DNA of 64,000 nucleotides from Flectonema sp. DT1601 (GCA_964019425.1 OZ025810.1:930001-994000); one strand, 5' to 3'. Shown: positions 40,607 to 52,094, counted from the first letter of the stretch. The notes: generated by a model not told the origin, from the sequence alone. Numbers and translations: made by a program.

Positions 40607-41652
40607 ATGCTCCGCAAGAGTCTCGTTGCTTTGGCCATTCCGGCTTTGTGCTTAGGGTTGAGTGATACACAAGAGCAGGATGAGTGGGTTTGTGGAAATG
40701 CTGCGTATTCTCGAGTAGCAGATGATTGGGTTGCTGAAAGACGTGATGCTGGTATTGTACTACTTGAGGGTGAGTCTCTTGATTATCTAAGACTCGCTTC
40801 AGCTGAGCGTGCTAGGGTTTCTGATGTTATGCTAAAGGAATGGGACAGCAGACCGTTTGACTCTTTGTTCTGCAGTAGATACTTAATGAGGTATAGGACT
40901 CCAAGCATCCCATCAAGAATTGGTGGTGTTTGTATCCGTAATGACACTGTAGGTGCCAGATATTCTAGCATCCTTGAGGCTGATGCTAACGCTCGCACCG
41001 TCTGGGAGTGGTTTGGTACCTCAGAAAACTACCAGAGATCCGCTCCTAAAGTAAAGGATCTTGACCCAACTTCTGAATTCGTAAGATGGGGAACTGGTCA
41101 CTCTGGAACCAGTCCTGCTAACTGGTGTTCTGCCTACATGAGAGAGATGTTGTGTCATATTGCATTCCCTCAATTTGCAGGTACTGAACAGGACTTACAT
41201 CCTTCCCAGGTGTCTGGTAGATCATACCAAGATCAGGGAGCTCGTGTTCGTCCTGTCTGTAGAGATGCTTGTTTGACTCTTATGGATAACTGTAACAGAA
41301 GAGAACCAAATCCAGCTTCTCAGATTTTACCTCAAATTGTTGAAGCCTCAACCAGGATTACTGCTAATTCCGTCTACAACACTGATGATGCCGATGTTGA
41401 GCTCAGCAATTCTAATTGGTGTAAGATTTGGAACAAGGGAGTTGGTGTCGCACAGGTTTGTATTATTATCTTACTTATCTCATTTAGATCTGACAACAAT
41501 AACTCAATTCAAACACACAGGCTGGAACTGGTGTAGCCTCTGGACCAAACGAAGACAACGAACTCTTCTGCGCAAAGTGGGACTCATCATCGAGCGCTTC
41601 TCCGTTAATCGTTCTATCTGTTTTGTTGGCTGTCTTGGCGGCATTGTTCTAA
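40607..41652 (+). CDS. Frizzled-CRD-like GPI-type surface protein 2 (two exons)
   Basis: Exons 40607-41455 and 41521-41652 give 326 residues; the intron is 65 nt (GTTTGT...CACAG, phase 0) at the same codon position as in the paralogue at 27844. A signal peptide (ALAIPALCLGLS) and a C-terminal hydrophobic tail after SSSSASP suggest a GPI anchor. The ten cysteines match those of protein 1, with WCSAYMREMLCHIAFPQFAG and VCRDACLTLMDNCNRREPNP conserved. The last 44 codons are nearly alignable without gaps. Divergence elsewhere is moderate, so the duplication is old enough to have separated the copies by 12 kb with four or five genes or gene-poor blocks between. Function unknown; surface receptor, adhesin or channel-associated protein are options. 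Confidence 0.7.
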
Positions 41653-42099
41653 GTTGCCAGTCATCTTACATCGAAGTACGCGGACTATGAAGGGTATATG
41701 TATTTTTACGGGTTTTCTTAAAGAAAGTCTCGTTATTGTTCTCTTATTTTTGATGAAGTGTAGTTATTATTTGCCCATAAAAACAGAAATGAGGATCAGT
41801 TTTTTTATTTTTTTATCCTTTCTTCCCTGTAAAATCTTGTTTTTGTTTTTTTTTATTTTTTTTGTTCAGTGTAGGCCAGAAAGAAAGAAATATAAAAAAG
41901 AATCTAAGACCTAAAGAAAGTGTGTTAAAAAAAAAAAAAAAAAAGGCGCTAGTGTTGTTTTTTTGTGCTATTTTCCATTAAGCTGAATAAAACTGTTTTT
42001 TTTCCTCCATTTTTTTTCGTTGTTTGCTTTGCAAAAAAAAAAAAAATCTTGTAATTTTATCCCGATTCCCGATTCCCAATAAAAACAATATTCGATGAC
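41653..42099. other. Intergenic, probable 3' UTR
   Basis: T-rich and A-rich sequence after the CRD protein; no gene seen. Confidence 0.5.
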
Positions 42100-42565
42100 T
42101 GGATTTTCTTTTTCTGTGGTGGAAATTCTTCCTCATGGAGGTGGGTTCTGTCCACCTCCCCCACTCCATTCCATCCTCTCTACCCCTTAGAAATGACTGA
42201 GGAAGTTTTCCACTACCAGACGCACGTCAACAAATCCCTCTACTAAAAGGACGTCGCCACTCAACTACTCATCTTACGTAAAGTGCGGCGATACACTAGT
42301 TCCTATTTGGGTGATACAAAGGACTCGTTATAATGTTATAAAGTAAGCTGCCGGATAAACCACCCCTACTGAGGTGTATATGACTGTAATGGGATTAGCA
42401 CAACCCCAACCCTGAAAGAATTAAAAAACCCAACCCATTTCCAACCTAACGATCCTCTACAAGACAATTAATCACTGACATCTTGTCGAATCTACTATCT
42501 ACTGTCAAAAGGCACTGGCTGCTGCTAGGCACTTCCAAAAGCCAGAAGTCGTAAATAAATAAAGA
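42100..42565. mobile_element. Possible retroposon 3' end with TAAA tail
   Basis: About 460 bp much less AT-rich than its surroundings and free of homopolymers, ending GCCAGAAGTCGTAAATAAATAAAG, i.e. a short TAAA tail like those of the two LINE ends at the left of the window (first 20 bases of the end only are comparable). No reverse transcriptase is seen and the body is not clearly alike. The call rests on composition and tail. Confidence 0.35.
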
Positions 42566-42963
42566 TCTCATCAGTATGTGCGTGTCATAAAAATGAGCGG
42601 AAAAAAAAAAAAAAAAAAAAAAAAAAGAAGAAGAAGAAGAAAAAAAAAAAAAAACCCCTGGTGAGAGGGATATAAAAAAAATAAAAGTAGAAAATGGATC
42701 GTTATACCCTATTCACCTCATTCACCTTCCCTGCCCGCCTGGTCCCATTTCTTTTATTTATTGCATGATGAGTTTTGTTGTATGCTCGTCCGCAGAACTA
42801 ACAAGAAAAAAATTGATGTTTTACATTATAATATTTAGTTAGCAAATGATTTTCTATTTTTTTTCTGACAGACTTCGTCGCAGAGTGAGTCCTCCCCTTT
42901 TTGTCGTTAGTTTTTTGCAGCTTACTTTATTAATTCTCAGTTTCAATCAGGAGAAAAAAAAAA

Positions 42964-43791
<828 letters not shown>

Positions 43792-44160
43792 AGAACATCA
43801 CAGTCTTTCTAGGTGTTTAATACGATTAGTTGAGTTCTTTCGTCTTTCTGACAGACGAGTGAAAACCTAAACCAAGCATCACCACAGATGACTTGTCTTT
43901 GTTTATCAGTATGACGGGATATACTCAAAAAAAAACCTTTTTTTTTTAGTTGTTTGGTTTATGATATTGTAATAGCAATGCGTTGAAATGATCACAGGTG
44001 TTGCTTGCTAATACGTTTCGCAAAGAAAAAAAAAGAAGAAAAAAAAAAAGTTTTTTTTACGGTATTCGAACCAGGTGTGTTCTAACGGGGGTAGGATTGA
44101 TTTTTAAAAAAAAAAAAAATTAATTTAATTTTCATTAAAAGAGATCGCAGTCTATACAAA
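43792..44160. other. Intergenic
   Basis: AT-rich; candidate acceptors AAAAG at 44140 and CGCAG at 44149 precede the next ATG. No gene seen. Confidence 0.5.
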
Positions 44161-47100
44161 ATGGCTGCGCAACGTGTTGCAAAGATATGTGTCCTTCTAG
44201 GGGGTAATGACGTTGAGTCCGATCAGGGTCTTAAGATCCTTCAGGAAGAGTTAGATGGCGGGGAAGGAGTTGAAGTTCTGAGAGCATTCCTCTCATCATC
44301 ACCGTTACTAAAAGAAATAGCAGACTTAATCGAAAAAAAAAGTCAACAATCACTAAGCTGTCTAGCATCAGCTATGAGGATTGGTCGAGATGAAGGAAGA
44401 CTATTCACAGCAGTACACAATGTTATAACAAATCATGTTTCAAAACTACAACTTTGGCTTTCGGGAGACAGAGGAGCAAACAACTGTGAAACTGCATTGA
44501 AATTCTTAGCTGACACCAACATATATTCTCATTCTATCCTTCATCATAGATTAAAACTTCGTATCTCAGGTCCTTGGATCGGACCAGAAGCTGCCTGGAA
44601 AAAGAAGAAAGCAGCTTACTCAGCAAAAAGTAATATTCGCATAGCGGGAATAGAATTCTTATTATCATTTTGTGAGACCAAAGAAGACCAATCTAAAGAA
44701 ATGGCTATCGGAGCACATGGATTTCTAAGCAGCTTAACCAGTACTATACAAGAAGATTCTGATGAACTACGTAGTCGGATCACTACCGCTGTATCAAATT
44801 TAATGTCGTGCAGTTCGATTCCGAGGGCAAAACGAGCTCATGCGTTTGAAAGAAAGGGTGTGATACCAGCATTTATGTCTCAGCTTAATGAGAAATCATC
44901 AGAACAACAAACCAAGCTTTTAGGGCAACTTACAAAAATAATGATTCCTGCATTGGTGGTGCCGGAAACTCCTTACAGCCTAACTGCTTCAGTGATACCT
45001 AACCAGGTGTTGTTACAGATATTGAAGTCTTGCTCACCAATGAAATATATGTCTCATAGAACTGTTTTTAGGGTAATTTTATCATCGGCCCCAGCACTTA
45101 GTTATCACTTTATGCAATATGCTGCGGATGGTGTTCTCTCACTGACCTCTTCTGAGGGTGTCTTTGATACTTTAATGCCGCTTAACGTTGCTCAATTGCT
45201 GCTGGAATGTGACCTTCCTGATATTACTCATCACTTTGACGATGATTCATATTTGGTTGAGTTGGTGCTTCCGAATTTTATTGGAAGTGCTCTCAGTCAG
45301 ATTCTAAAGCGTAAAGAATCAATAGTAGTATCTCAAGGTTTGCAAGTAGTGTATGCTTCATTGTGTAGACTCCGACTAATCCAACAACGTCTCGGTAAAG
45401 CTTCTCAGCAATTATCACTTTTTTCAGATTCGAGTGATGAAAGTTGTAAGAAATTAAAAAATACAATATCAACATTAAAGCATAACGTATCGCAGAGGTT
45501 GCCTGCAATTGGAACTTTAATTTTAACGAAGAAGAACGATGCTGGAGATGAAAGTTTATTTACATCATACAAGTATGAAAAAATACTTTTAACAGTGAGG
45601 CTGCTACAGTTGGAATTACCACAACACATATACAGCGGGGGTTTTAACACCGCGAAGTTATACCTGAAATCGATTTCTGAATTGCCTAAATCATCAGCTG
45701 TAATGCTTTTACAAGTACTAGCTCATGATAGTCAGTCAAAGAGTACCTTGACATTGTGTGGATCAGGTGGAAGTAGTGTTAAAAGATCAAAGTCAGACTC
45801 AGCTCCTCTCTCTGAGATTATTTCATTTTATCACGTCATCGCAAGTGAAACAATTTCAGATGGAAACCAGTGTTTGTTAGCAGCTATTGAAATACTACTT
45901 CACAGCATGCTGAGTAACTTATTGGTTGTTCCGACTGTTTGTAAAGCAACCCGAACTGAATCAAATTCATGGATTAGAAATTGCACGACTTCAGAAGCTC
46001 AAAATTTTCTATGTGAATGCATCGTTAAAATGGTAAACGACATCACATCAATCAGAGATCCTTTCACAGGTCCTAAACAAGAAGGAAGCCTACTCCTATC
46101 CGTTGCTAAGAGAGGACTATCGAAGATTACACAACCTGATGACTCGATTATTGAATATGTTAGAGCAGTTGAAAACGGATTCTTGAAAGACATTTCAGGA
46201 CGAGTAAACACATACAATCCTAGTGTTAACGTACCTGACGAATGGGGTTTACTAAAAATTCAAAATAAAATTTCTGTTGCCACACCAGTTGCAATCTTAA
46301 AAAGAGATGTATCACCTGACGGTGAAGAATCACTACTAACATCTTATAATGGTACTATGTCTTGTTCAGATTTAGAGAAATGGGATGAAGTTAAAAGTCT
46401 TTTATCGAGTAATAATTACCAAGCAGGACCAAAGTCATCAGGGATACAAGACATTCACTGGATACAAACTCTTGCGAGTACTCTAACTTCAAAAAGAATG
46501 CAATATACTTTAGATAATTACCCGACAGATCCTTCTCTCATATCAGATGAAGGACGGCTGTTGGATCCGAGATACGTAACTACTGTTTTAGCAGCGCATT
46601 TGGCTTTGTATGCTTCGAAAAGCCCTCCTGTCGTTCCGGAAATCAGAAGAATGTGTCTTCAGGGATACGTTCCATTATTGTTACTTGGTCTTAGTAGTCG
46701 AGATGATGACGTTAGACAATTGTCTTATACAAGTATGGGTATATTACATATGTTGTCACCTCCGATGTCTCCTTTTACACTTTTTATTGCTCATGTAAAG
46801 AATAGTTGTTGGAAACCAATGTGTCGACTTCCGAATTTCATGAGTGTCTTTTTCTCATTTCTCGCTGAAGGGTTATTCAGACCTAAATCAGCGAAAGGAT
46901 CGTTAACCCAAGGACTTCACAATGGAATTGTTAGGTATTTATCAAATTCACCATTCACAAGACGAGGTGATTTCCCTTTATCTCAAAGCGTATTAGAAAC
47001 CAATGAAAGAGGAACTGGTATGATGACATTAGTATTACAAGTTGCTCAAAGGTGTCTACTAAGTATGGGTACAGCACGGTGTAAAAACAGTATATCAACA

Positions 47101-47664
47101 ATAGTGTCCAGTGGTGTTCTGGTTAATGCTCTGACTGTTATTAATGACCCAGTCACTAACACTGATATTAGACAAATGGCATCGAAGACGTTGGAAGCAG
47201 GGATGTCGACACTACCTGACGTCATGCTATCAAAACTGAAAATTCTTGTTCCGGTATCCGCAGCAGCAGTATCTTTACGACCCGCCGTTGTCGGAGTTAA
47301 AGCGACAGTACTCCGAAAGAATTGGGAACTACGATCTCGATTAGTTGCGATGATCACATTATCTCTTCTTAATCTTCCTGAAACGTTTTCTGTCGCTCCA
47401 GCATTGGTTGATTTTACTGCGTCTTATCATATATTGACATCCATAGTTGCAACCCTTCAACATGATGTTTGCTCCGATGCATCTCTCTTGTTTACTTCCA
47501 TTGTAATGACACTAACTCAATTATTGTCAAGAATGGCTGTTAAACCTGGTTATGATGAGACTCTCGTTGCGAAGCTTCGTTTGCTTCAAAAGGCATACAC
47601 TTTATCAAATCAAAGAGGTTCATGTGTCGCAGCTGTTGACAGATTAGTTGAAGTAATGAAGTAA
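44161..47664 (+). CDS. URB1: URB1/NPA1, nucleolar pre-ribosomal-associated protein 1
   Basis: 1167 residues, alpha-helical throughout with HEAT/ARM-like repeats. The N-terminal part (about 55-260) follows the Npa1 domain: pairs of helices around CETALKFLADTNIYSHSIL and KSNIRIAGIEFLLSF. The C-terminal part (about 800-960) has LDPRYVTTVLAAHLALYA, GYVPLLLLGLSSRDDDVRQL, PMCRLPNFMSVFFSFLAEG and HNGIVRYLSNSPF, in the order seen in the C-terminal domain of yeast Npa1 and human URB1. The protein acts in the nucleolus on early 60S pre-ribosomes, helping compact domain I of the large rRNA. It is about half the length of human URB1 and somewhat shorter than yeast Npa1. No intron. The first ATG after the acceptor is used. 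Confidence 0.8.
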   Translation: MAAQRVAKICVLLGGNDVESDQGLKILQEELDGGEGVEVLRAFLSSSPLLKEIADLIEKKSQQSLSCLASAMRIGRDEGRLFTAVHNVITNHVSKLQLWLSGDRGANNCETALKFLADTNIYSHSILHHRLKLRISGPWIGPEAAWKKKKAAYSAKSNIRIAGIEFLLSFCETKEDQSKEMAIGAHGFLSSLTSTIQEDSDELRSRITTAVSNLMSCSSIPRAKRAHAFERKGVIPAFMSQLNEKSSEQQTKLLGQLTKIMIPALVVPETPYSLTASVIPNQVLLQILKSCSPMKYMSHRTVFRVILSSAPALSYHFMQYAADGVLSLTSSEGVFDTLMPLNVAQLLLECDLPDITHHFDDDSYLVELVLPNFIGSALSQILKRKESIVVSQGLQVVYASLCRLRLIQQRLGKASQQLSLFSDSSDESCKKLKNTISTLKHNVSQRLPAIGTLILTKKNDAGDESLFTSYKYEKILLTVRLLQLELPQHIYSGGFNTAKLYLKSISELPKSSAVMLLQVLAHDSQSKSTLTLCGSGGSSVKRSKSDSAPLSEIISFYHVIASETISDGNQCLLAAIEILLHSMLSNLLVVPTVCKATRTESNSWIRNCTTSEAQNFLCECIVKMVNDITSIRDPFTGPKQEGSLLLSVAKRGLSKITQPDDSIIEYVRAVENGFLKDISGRVNTYNPSVNVPDEWGLLKIQNKISVATPVAILKRDVSPDGEESLLTSYNGTMSCSDLEKWDEVKSLLSSNNYQAGPKSSGIQDIHWIQTLASTLTSKRMQYTLDNYPTDPSLISDEGRLLDPRYVTTVLAAHLALYASKSPPVVPEIRRMCLQGYVPLLLLGLSSRDDDVRQLSYTSMGILHMLSPPMSPFTLFIAHVKNSCWKPMCRLPNFMSVFFSFLAEGLFRPKSAKGSLTQGLHNGIVRYLSNSPFTRRGDFPLSQSVLETNERGTGMMTLVLQVAQRCLLSMGTARCKNSISTIVSSGVLVNALTVINDPVTNTDIRQMASKTLEAGMSTLPDVMLSKLKILVPVSAAAVSLRPAVVGVKATVLRKNWELRSRLVAMITLSLLNLPETFSVAPALVDFTASYHILTSIVATLQHDVCSDASLLFTSIVMTLTQLLSRMAVKPGYDETLVAKLRLLQKAYTLSNQRGSCVAAVDRLVEVMK

Positions 47665-48173
47665 TTCTTTGATGAGTTTTGTAATGTCATGTCAGTATTA
47701 TATAAAATTCGTATTATGTTTTTTCGTTGAGTTTGCATAAGAGGTAGGAGGGAAAGAATGAGAAAAGCAAAAAAAAAAAAATGAAAAGAAGAGAAAAAAA
47801 AAAAAAGAAAGGGGGGGGGGAGAGAAGGAAATCTTATTTTATCATAATGTTGAAGTAGTTTTGTAATTTACGTTATCAGAAGCTAAAAAAAAAAAGAAAG
47901 AAGAAAAAAAAAAAAAAAAAAAAAAAAAAAAGAAAATAGCTTCGCAATTAGTATCACGCAAACATCATCCGTGACTAGTGTCATTTAGTCTTTGTACTTA
48001 TTCAGTATGCTTTTACTAAAGTTATTTATATTTTGTATTGAGTACAGGTGAGAACAAGAGACAGATGTTGGAACTATCCTCATGAATAAAGTTATTCATC
48101 ACCTAAACACACATTGAGTAACGGGTTGATCTTTCTAACGATAATTTGTTTTCGCAAAAGGATTAGTTTGGTG
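47665..48173. other. Intergenic
   Basis: Purine-rich tracts (47757-47830, 47884-47937) and no supported gene. TTCGCAAAAG (to 48160) or GATTAG (to 48166) may be the acceptor for the GNAT gene. Confidence 0.45.
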
Positions 48174-48201
48174 TAATAATAATAATAATAATAATAATAA
48201 T
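48174..48201. repeat. (TAA)n microsatellite abutting a start codon
   Basis: Nine TAA/AAT units run directly into the ATG at 48202, so the predicted leader of the GNAT mRNA is mostly this repeat. Confidence 0.85.
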
Positions 48202-48771
48202 ATGATGCCAACTGACCCAATCTCTAAAACTCATGAAGACCCTTCAGTAAATACGACTTCCCAGATGGAGTGTCGCACAATAACAGTTGCAGACAAGACA
48301 GATGTCGAAACCATCCTCAAAAATGAGAAGAACGCGACACACCTTTCAGGATACTGCAAACAATGGAACCTACTGGTTAAATTATTAATAAACAGGGGAA
48401 TAGGAGAAAAGACGATGCACGTACTAACAATAAAAGAAACCATCATTGGGTTCATAATTGTTGAATGGATCGACAGGTCAACAAGAGAAGCTTCAATAGA
48501 ATACGTTATTCATAACACACATTGGGGAAAAGGTTATGGAACTGAAGCTGCTCGACTAGCAATTGAGAAGTGTCGGGATATGGATGCGAGAATAGCGGTT
48601 GCGATGATAGTCATGGAAAATACTGCGAGTCATAAAATAGCTCAAAAAATTGGTTTCGAAATGGAAGGTTTTCATAGTTATGAAATGAACGGAATGGGTA
48701 GAAAAACAACCAAATACACCTTACTCCTTGAAGAAGACAAGGATACTACAGATAAACCACCAACCTCTTAA
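48202..48771 (+). CDS. GNAT-family N-acetyltransferase (RimJ/RimL-like)
   Basis: 189 residues. After a Ser/Thr-rich N-terminus, the GNAT fold runs from MECRTITVADKTDVETIL (about 22) to the C-terminal beta strand. Motif A is IEYVIHNTHWGKGYGTEAAR, where GKGYGT binds the acetyl-CoA pyrophosphate. NTASHKIAQKIGFEMEG is the usual motif B pattern of RimJ/RimL-type enzymes. These acetylate the alpha-amino group of protein N-termini or small metabolites; the substrate is unknown here. ATG 48202 and 48205 are adjacent, and Met22 is a possible alternative start that would leave a bare GNAT domain. The gene stands alone between URB1 and the PDZ-like protein. Confidence 0.82.
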   Translation: MMPTDPISKTHEDPSVNTTSQMECRTITVADKTDVETILKNEKNATHLSGYCKQWNLLVKLLINRGIGEKTMHVLTIKETIIGFIIVEWIDRSTREASIEYVIHNTHWGKGYGTEAARLAIEKCRDMDARIAVAMIVMENTASHKIAQKIGFEMEGFHSYEMNGMGRKTTKYTLLLEEDKDTTDKPPTS

Positions 48772-48887
48772 GATAACTTACATCGAACTCCTTAAGTTTG
48801 CTGGAAGTGTCTTCCCTAACCATTGGTTGACGTTGGGTGGTTTTATTTTATTTTTTTATTTTTATTGATTCCCATCCCCCCTACTTG

Positions 48888-48926
48888 TATTTTACGTACA
48901 AACTCGAACAGTTAACCCCCCCTACT
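48888..48926. repeat. R2 fragment
   Basis: A 39-bp piece identical or nearly so to the R2 right end (TTGTATTTTACGTACAAACT, then CGAACAGTTAACCCCCC). It lies in the short gap before the PDZ-like gene. Confidence 0.65.
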
Positions 48927-49028
48927 TGCCTTCTAAAAAATTTAGAAAAAATAATATCTTAAATATAATAATTAACAACAATAGATGAATTGAGATTATT
49001 TTATTTCTTTTACAAGTTCTACGAGGTG

Positions 49029-52000
49029 ATGATCTACTCACCTGAAGATGCCGACAGGGATGTGGAGATGGTTCGTTACCTTCGAAGACAATATGCAGAT
49101 AATAAAAAGAATCTTGTGTCGATGTTAGAAACTCTCAATTCATCACCAATAAGGAATAGTGAATACTCTCCGTATCCGATGGTTAACAACAATTCAACTG
49201 GATACACGTTATCACCACCAGAAGCAGTTTACTCATACAGTCCTGTAGATGAGGATGTTGTTATGGATGATGTTTGGAGAAGTGGTGGATATGGACATAC
49301 AGCTAATCCTTTGGATCAGAATCCTTACGGAGCAGTAGTACCAACGATGACATCACCACATCGTAAAGTGAGAACTCCTGCACGTCCTTTGGAATTAGAA
49401 TTTGATCAGATCGAAATAGTTGATGACGTCGATTACGACTGTGACAGCAGTCCTTTGACACCACAATTACCTGAGTCAGCATATCAATCACATTCTGTTA
49501 GTAGTGATGACTTCACTGGGGATTTACAAGCTGCTCGCAGACTCGCATTTCAACACGTTGCCGAAATTGCTCCAAAACGACTCGCACGTCAAAGACAACG
49601 TCATCCCGACCGCAGAAGAACACCGCAAATATCAAGTCCAACACCACCTCAAGTTCCAATAGTGTCACTTGATCCTCCACCTCACAGTATAGGATTCTCT
49701 AATCGATATGAAAATCATATGAAGAGAGACATACCTGATGCTGGTAATTACTTTGTGGGTGATCAATTCCCAGTTGATGTTCACTTTTCAGGTAATAGAA
49801 ATAAAAGACCAGAGGAGTTGATTTCTAACAAGTCTGATGACCGTCTTAATTCAAGTCCTGTCGTATCTAAACAATCTGTTGATGACATTGATCAAATTAG
49901 AAATATCAGTACACCTCCTCAGAGGAATTCAGCTGATGAATATGTAATGTCTCCGGTAGTCGGTGATGAAAGTTCAACAGAAAGAACTCCGACGGTGAAA
50001 GCTGACAATCCGTTTGTTCTTGAAGCTATTAAGAGACCTTCACTAAGTGCTATTGCAATCGATAATTCAAAAATAGAAACTGACATTAAACAATCAAGAC
50101 ATGATAGTCCTCTTGCTGAGAGGCCTGTCGAGCCCTCAGTGATTAGATCAACTCAGAGTAGAGATAGTATGCCTGTGTTGAAAGCTGTATCACAGTCACA
50201 GTCACAGTCACAGTCACATCCACTTTCTGTTTCAAGTAGAGCTGATGATCAAACCACAAGTAGTACAATGCAGCCTTGTGATGATAAAACATTTAAAGAG
50301 GACATTCCGATGGTTGAGTCTCCGCAGAGTTCATCAAAAAGAGAAGTCATCTCATCTGGTGAGATGTCATTCCCAAAACCAATAGAAATACACCAACCAC
50401 CACCTTCTCAAGAAGTCGTATCTCCTAAGACACCACCTCTGACATTTGATGATGATATTCTATTCCCCAGTGTTGGAACATCTCCTGCCAACCCTCCTGA
50501 AAGTATTGAAGCACTAAAACAAGAGTCGTTCATCCGACAGGATCTTCCTGCCATCAGTACAGACAAAGTTGAATCACAAGAGGGGCTAAAACAAGAGTCG
50601 ATACCTGCTTCGAATAAAGACAAAACCGAAGTACCAGAAGTACTAAAACAGGAATCGACAGACAAGGATGGAACTGAAGCACCAGAGGGGCTAAAACAAG
50701 AGTCATTCATTCGACCAAACCTTCCTGCAATGAGTTCAGACACAGATAAAGCTGAAGCACCAGAGGGACTAAAACAGGAGTCGTTCATCCGACCAAACCC
50801 TCCCTCCATAAATAAAGATAAAGTTGACGCACCAGAAGGAAAACATGAGTCGTTCATCCGACCACAGAGTTCGCTCATGACTGGTGAAAAAAGTGAACCC
50901 CCTTCTCCCAAGGATGGCGATGGTAGTGACGCAGTAAAACGAGAATCATTACGACCACAGCCTACTGCTACTCAAGATAGTATTAAGCAGGAAGGAGAGA
51001 AGCCAACTGAAATTACTCAACCAAAAGAGAGTAAGAAAGACTCTTCATCATCCAGTGATAAACCATCAGAAGAACAACAATCTTCAATTGTGAAACCACC
51101 AATTGCACCTCCAGAGTCAATACAAGGAAGTAGTATTGGTGAAAGTACGACTAAGACTCAATCTCCTGTTGCTGGTAGTTCTGATAAACCGAAAGGTACA
51201 TTAGCACAACAGCAATGGGGATCTAGAAGAGGATCAGAAACAGCTCCACTATCATTATATCAACCGAATAGGAGAGGTTCAGCTCCAACTCGTAGGCAAT
51301 CAGTTCCATCGGATCAACCACTTTATTTTGATAAAATAATAACAATCGTGAGATCTGACCGTACTGACAGAGCAGGCATGCACTTCACTGAGGACTTAAT
51401 ACTTCACCGCGTTGATAATGATTCTTTAGGAGGTAAAGCTAGAGCTACTGAATGTCTTGGAATGACTCTTGCTTACATTGATGGGACACCCGTCTCAACT
51501 ACGTCTGCTGAAGTATCAAATCTACTGACTAGAGTTGGTGGTATTAAATTATTATTTGTCAACACTGTGTTGCATCTCACTCATATTGCAAAACCAGAGC
51601 TTTGTGGAGTTTATCATGCGACCAGAAGGACTCGAAAAGATCCCTCAACAGTCAAGTTAAAGTATAAACGTCTTCATTCAAGTTCTATAATCTACTATGG
51701 AGATAAACAATGGAAGGTATCTCCTAGTGGGAATCTGCGTAAGAATGCGATGTTTTCATCTCATCATTTACAAGGTAAATGGGTTCATCAAAATATTGAA
51801 GTTAGGTTTGCTCAAGTAGTTAGATTAACAGTTAACACTACTCCAGATAATGGTCTTGGTCTTACTTTCAGAAATGGTAATGTCGTGTCTGCAGTAAATG
51901 GACCCCTCTCTTCACGTCATGACCTCGTTGGACTTTCTTTATTGTTTGCTGATAATGTTTTAGTGACTCACGTTGTTAATGTCTCAACCAGTCGAAGGGT

Positions 52001-52094
52001 GACGTTGACCTCTGATATCCACCCAACTCAAGTAATTGGCCATCTACCTAAAAAAGTTTCCGGTGATACAGAAAACTGCTGTACTGTTTCGTAG
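49029..52094 (+). CDS. Large PDZ-like protein with LKQESFIRP repeats and CaaX-type end
   Basis: 1021 residues. TTTCTTTTACAAG ending at 49016 sets the mRNA start, so the ATG at 49029 is used and not the one at 48990. Residues 1-490 are Ser/Pro/Asp-rich and disordered, with a Gln-Ser run (about 390). Residues about 495-660 hold seven or eight degenerate units of 17-26 residues around EGLKQESFIRP. A PDZ-like domain (about 764-845) has HRVDNDSLGG and LGMTLAYIDGTPVSTT. Next comes a module GVYHATRR...IIYYGDKQWKVSPSG (about 860-915), then a second weaker PDZ-like unit (about 925-1000). The protein ends ENCCTVS: CTVS fits a prenylation box, and the preceding Cys could be palmitoylated. Probably a membrane-tethered scaffold. 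Confidence 0.75.
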   Translation: MIYSPEDADRDVEMVRYLRRQYADNKKNLVSMLETLNSSPIRNSEYSPYPMVNNNSTGYTLSPPEAVYSYSPVDEDVVMDDVWRSGGYGHTANPLDQNPYGAVVPTMTSPHRKVRTPARPLELEFDQIEIVDDVDYDCDSSPLTPQLPESAYQSHSVSSDDFTGDLQAARRLAFQHVAEIAPKRLARQRQRHPDRRRTPQISSPTPPQVPIVSLDPPPHSIGFSNRYENHMKRDIPDAGNYFVGDQFPVDVHFSGNRNKRPEELISNKSDDRLNSSPVVSKQSVDDIDQIRNISTPPQRNSADEYVMSPVVGDESSTERTPTVKADNPFVLEAIKRPSLSAIAIDNSKIETDIKQSRHDSPLAERPVEPSVIRSTQSRDSMPVLKAVSQSQSQSQSHPLSVSSRADDQTTSSTMQPCDDKTFKEDIPMVESPQSSSKREVISSGEMSFPKPIEIHQPPPSQEVVSPKTPPLTFDDDILFPSVGTSPANPPESIEALKQESFIRQDLPAISTDKVESQEGLKQESIPASNKDKTEVPEVLKQESTDKDGTEAPEGLKQESFIRPNLPAMSSDTDKAEAPEGLKQESFIRPNPPSINKDKVDAPEGKHESFIRPQSSLMTGEKSEPPSPKDGDGSDAVKRESLRPQPTATQDSIKQEGEKPTEITQPKESKKDSSSSSDKPSEEQQSSIVKPPIAPPESIQGSSIGESTTKTQSPVAGSSDKPKGTLAQQQWGSRRGSETAPLSLYQPNRRGSAPTRRQSVPSDQPLYFDKIITIVRSDRTDRAGMHFTEDLILHRVDNDSLGGKARATECLGMTLAYIDGTPVSTTSAEVSNLLTRVGGIKLLFVNTVLHLTHIAKPELCGVYHATRRTRKDPSTVKLKYKRLHSSSIIYYGDKQWKVSPSGNLRKNAMFSSHHLQGKWVHQNIEVRFAQVVRLTVNTTPDNGLGLTFRNGNVVSAVNGPLSSRHDLVGLSLLFADNVLVTHVVNVSTSRRVTLTSDIHPTQVIGHLPKKVSGDTENCCTVS
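50510..50990 (+). repeat. Coding tandem repeat (LKQESFIRP units)
   Basis: Units of about 50 to 80 nt with cores such as CTAAAACAAGAGTCG and TTCATCCGACCA. Spacing between cores varies, so unit gain or loss with drift is likely rather than strict copying. Confidence 0.75.

Noticed and set aside
50408-50911. 167-codon minus-strand frame with regular repeats such as GRMNDSCFSPSGAS
   Set aside because: It is antisense to the LKQESFIRP coding repeat. Its periodicity is inherited, and all other genes are on the + strand.
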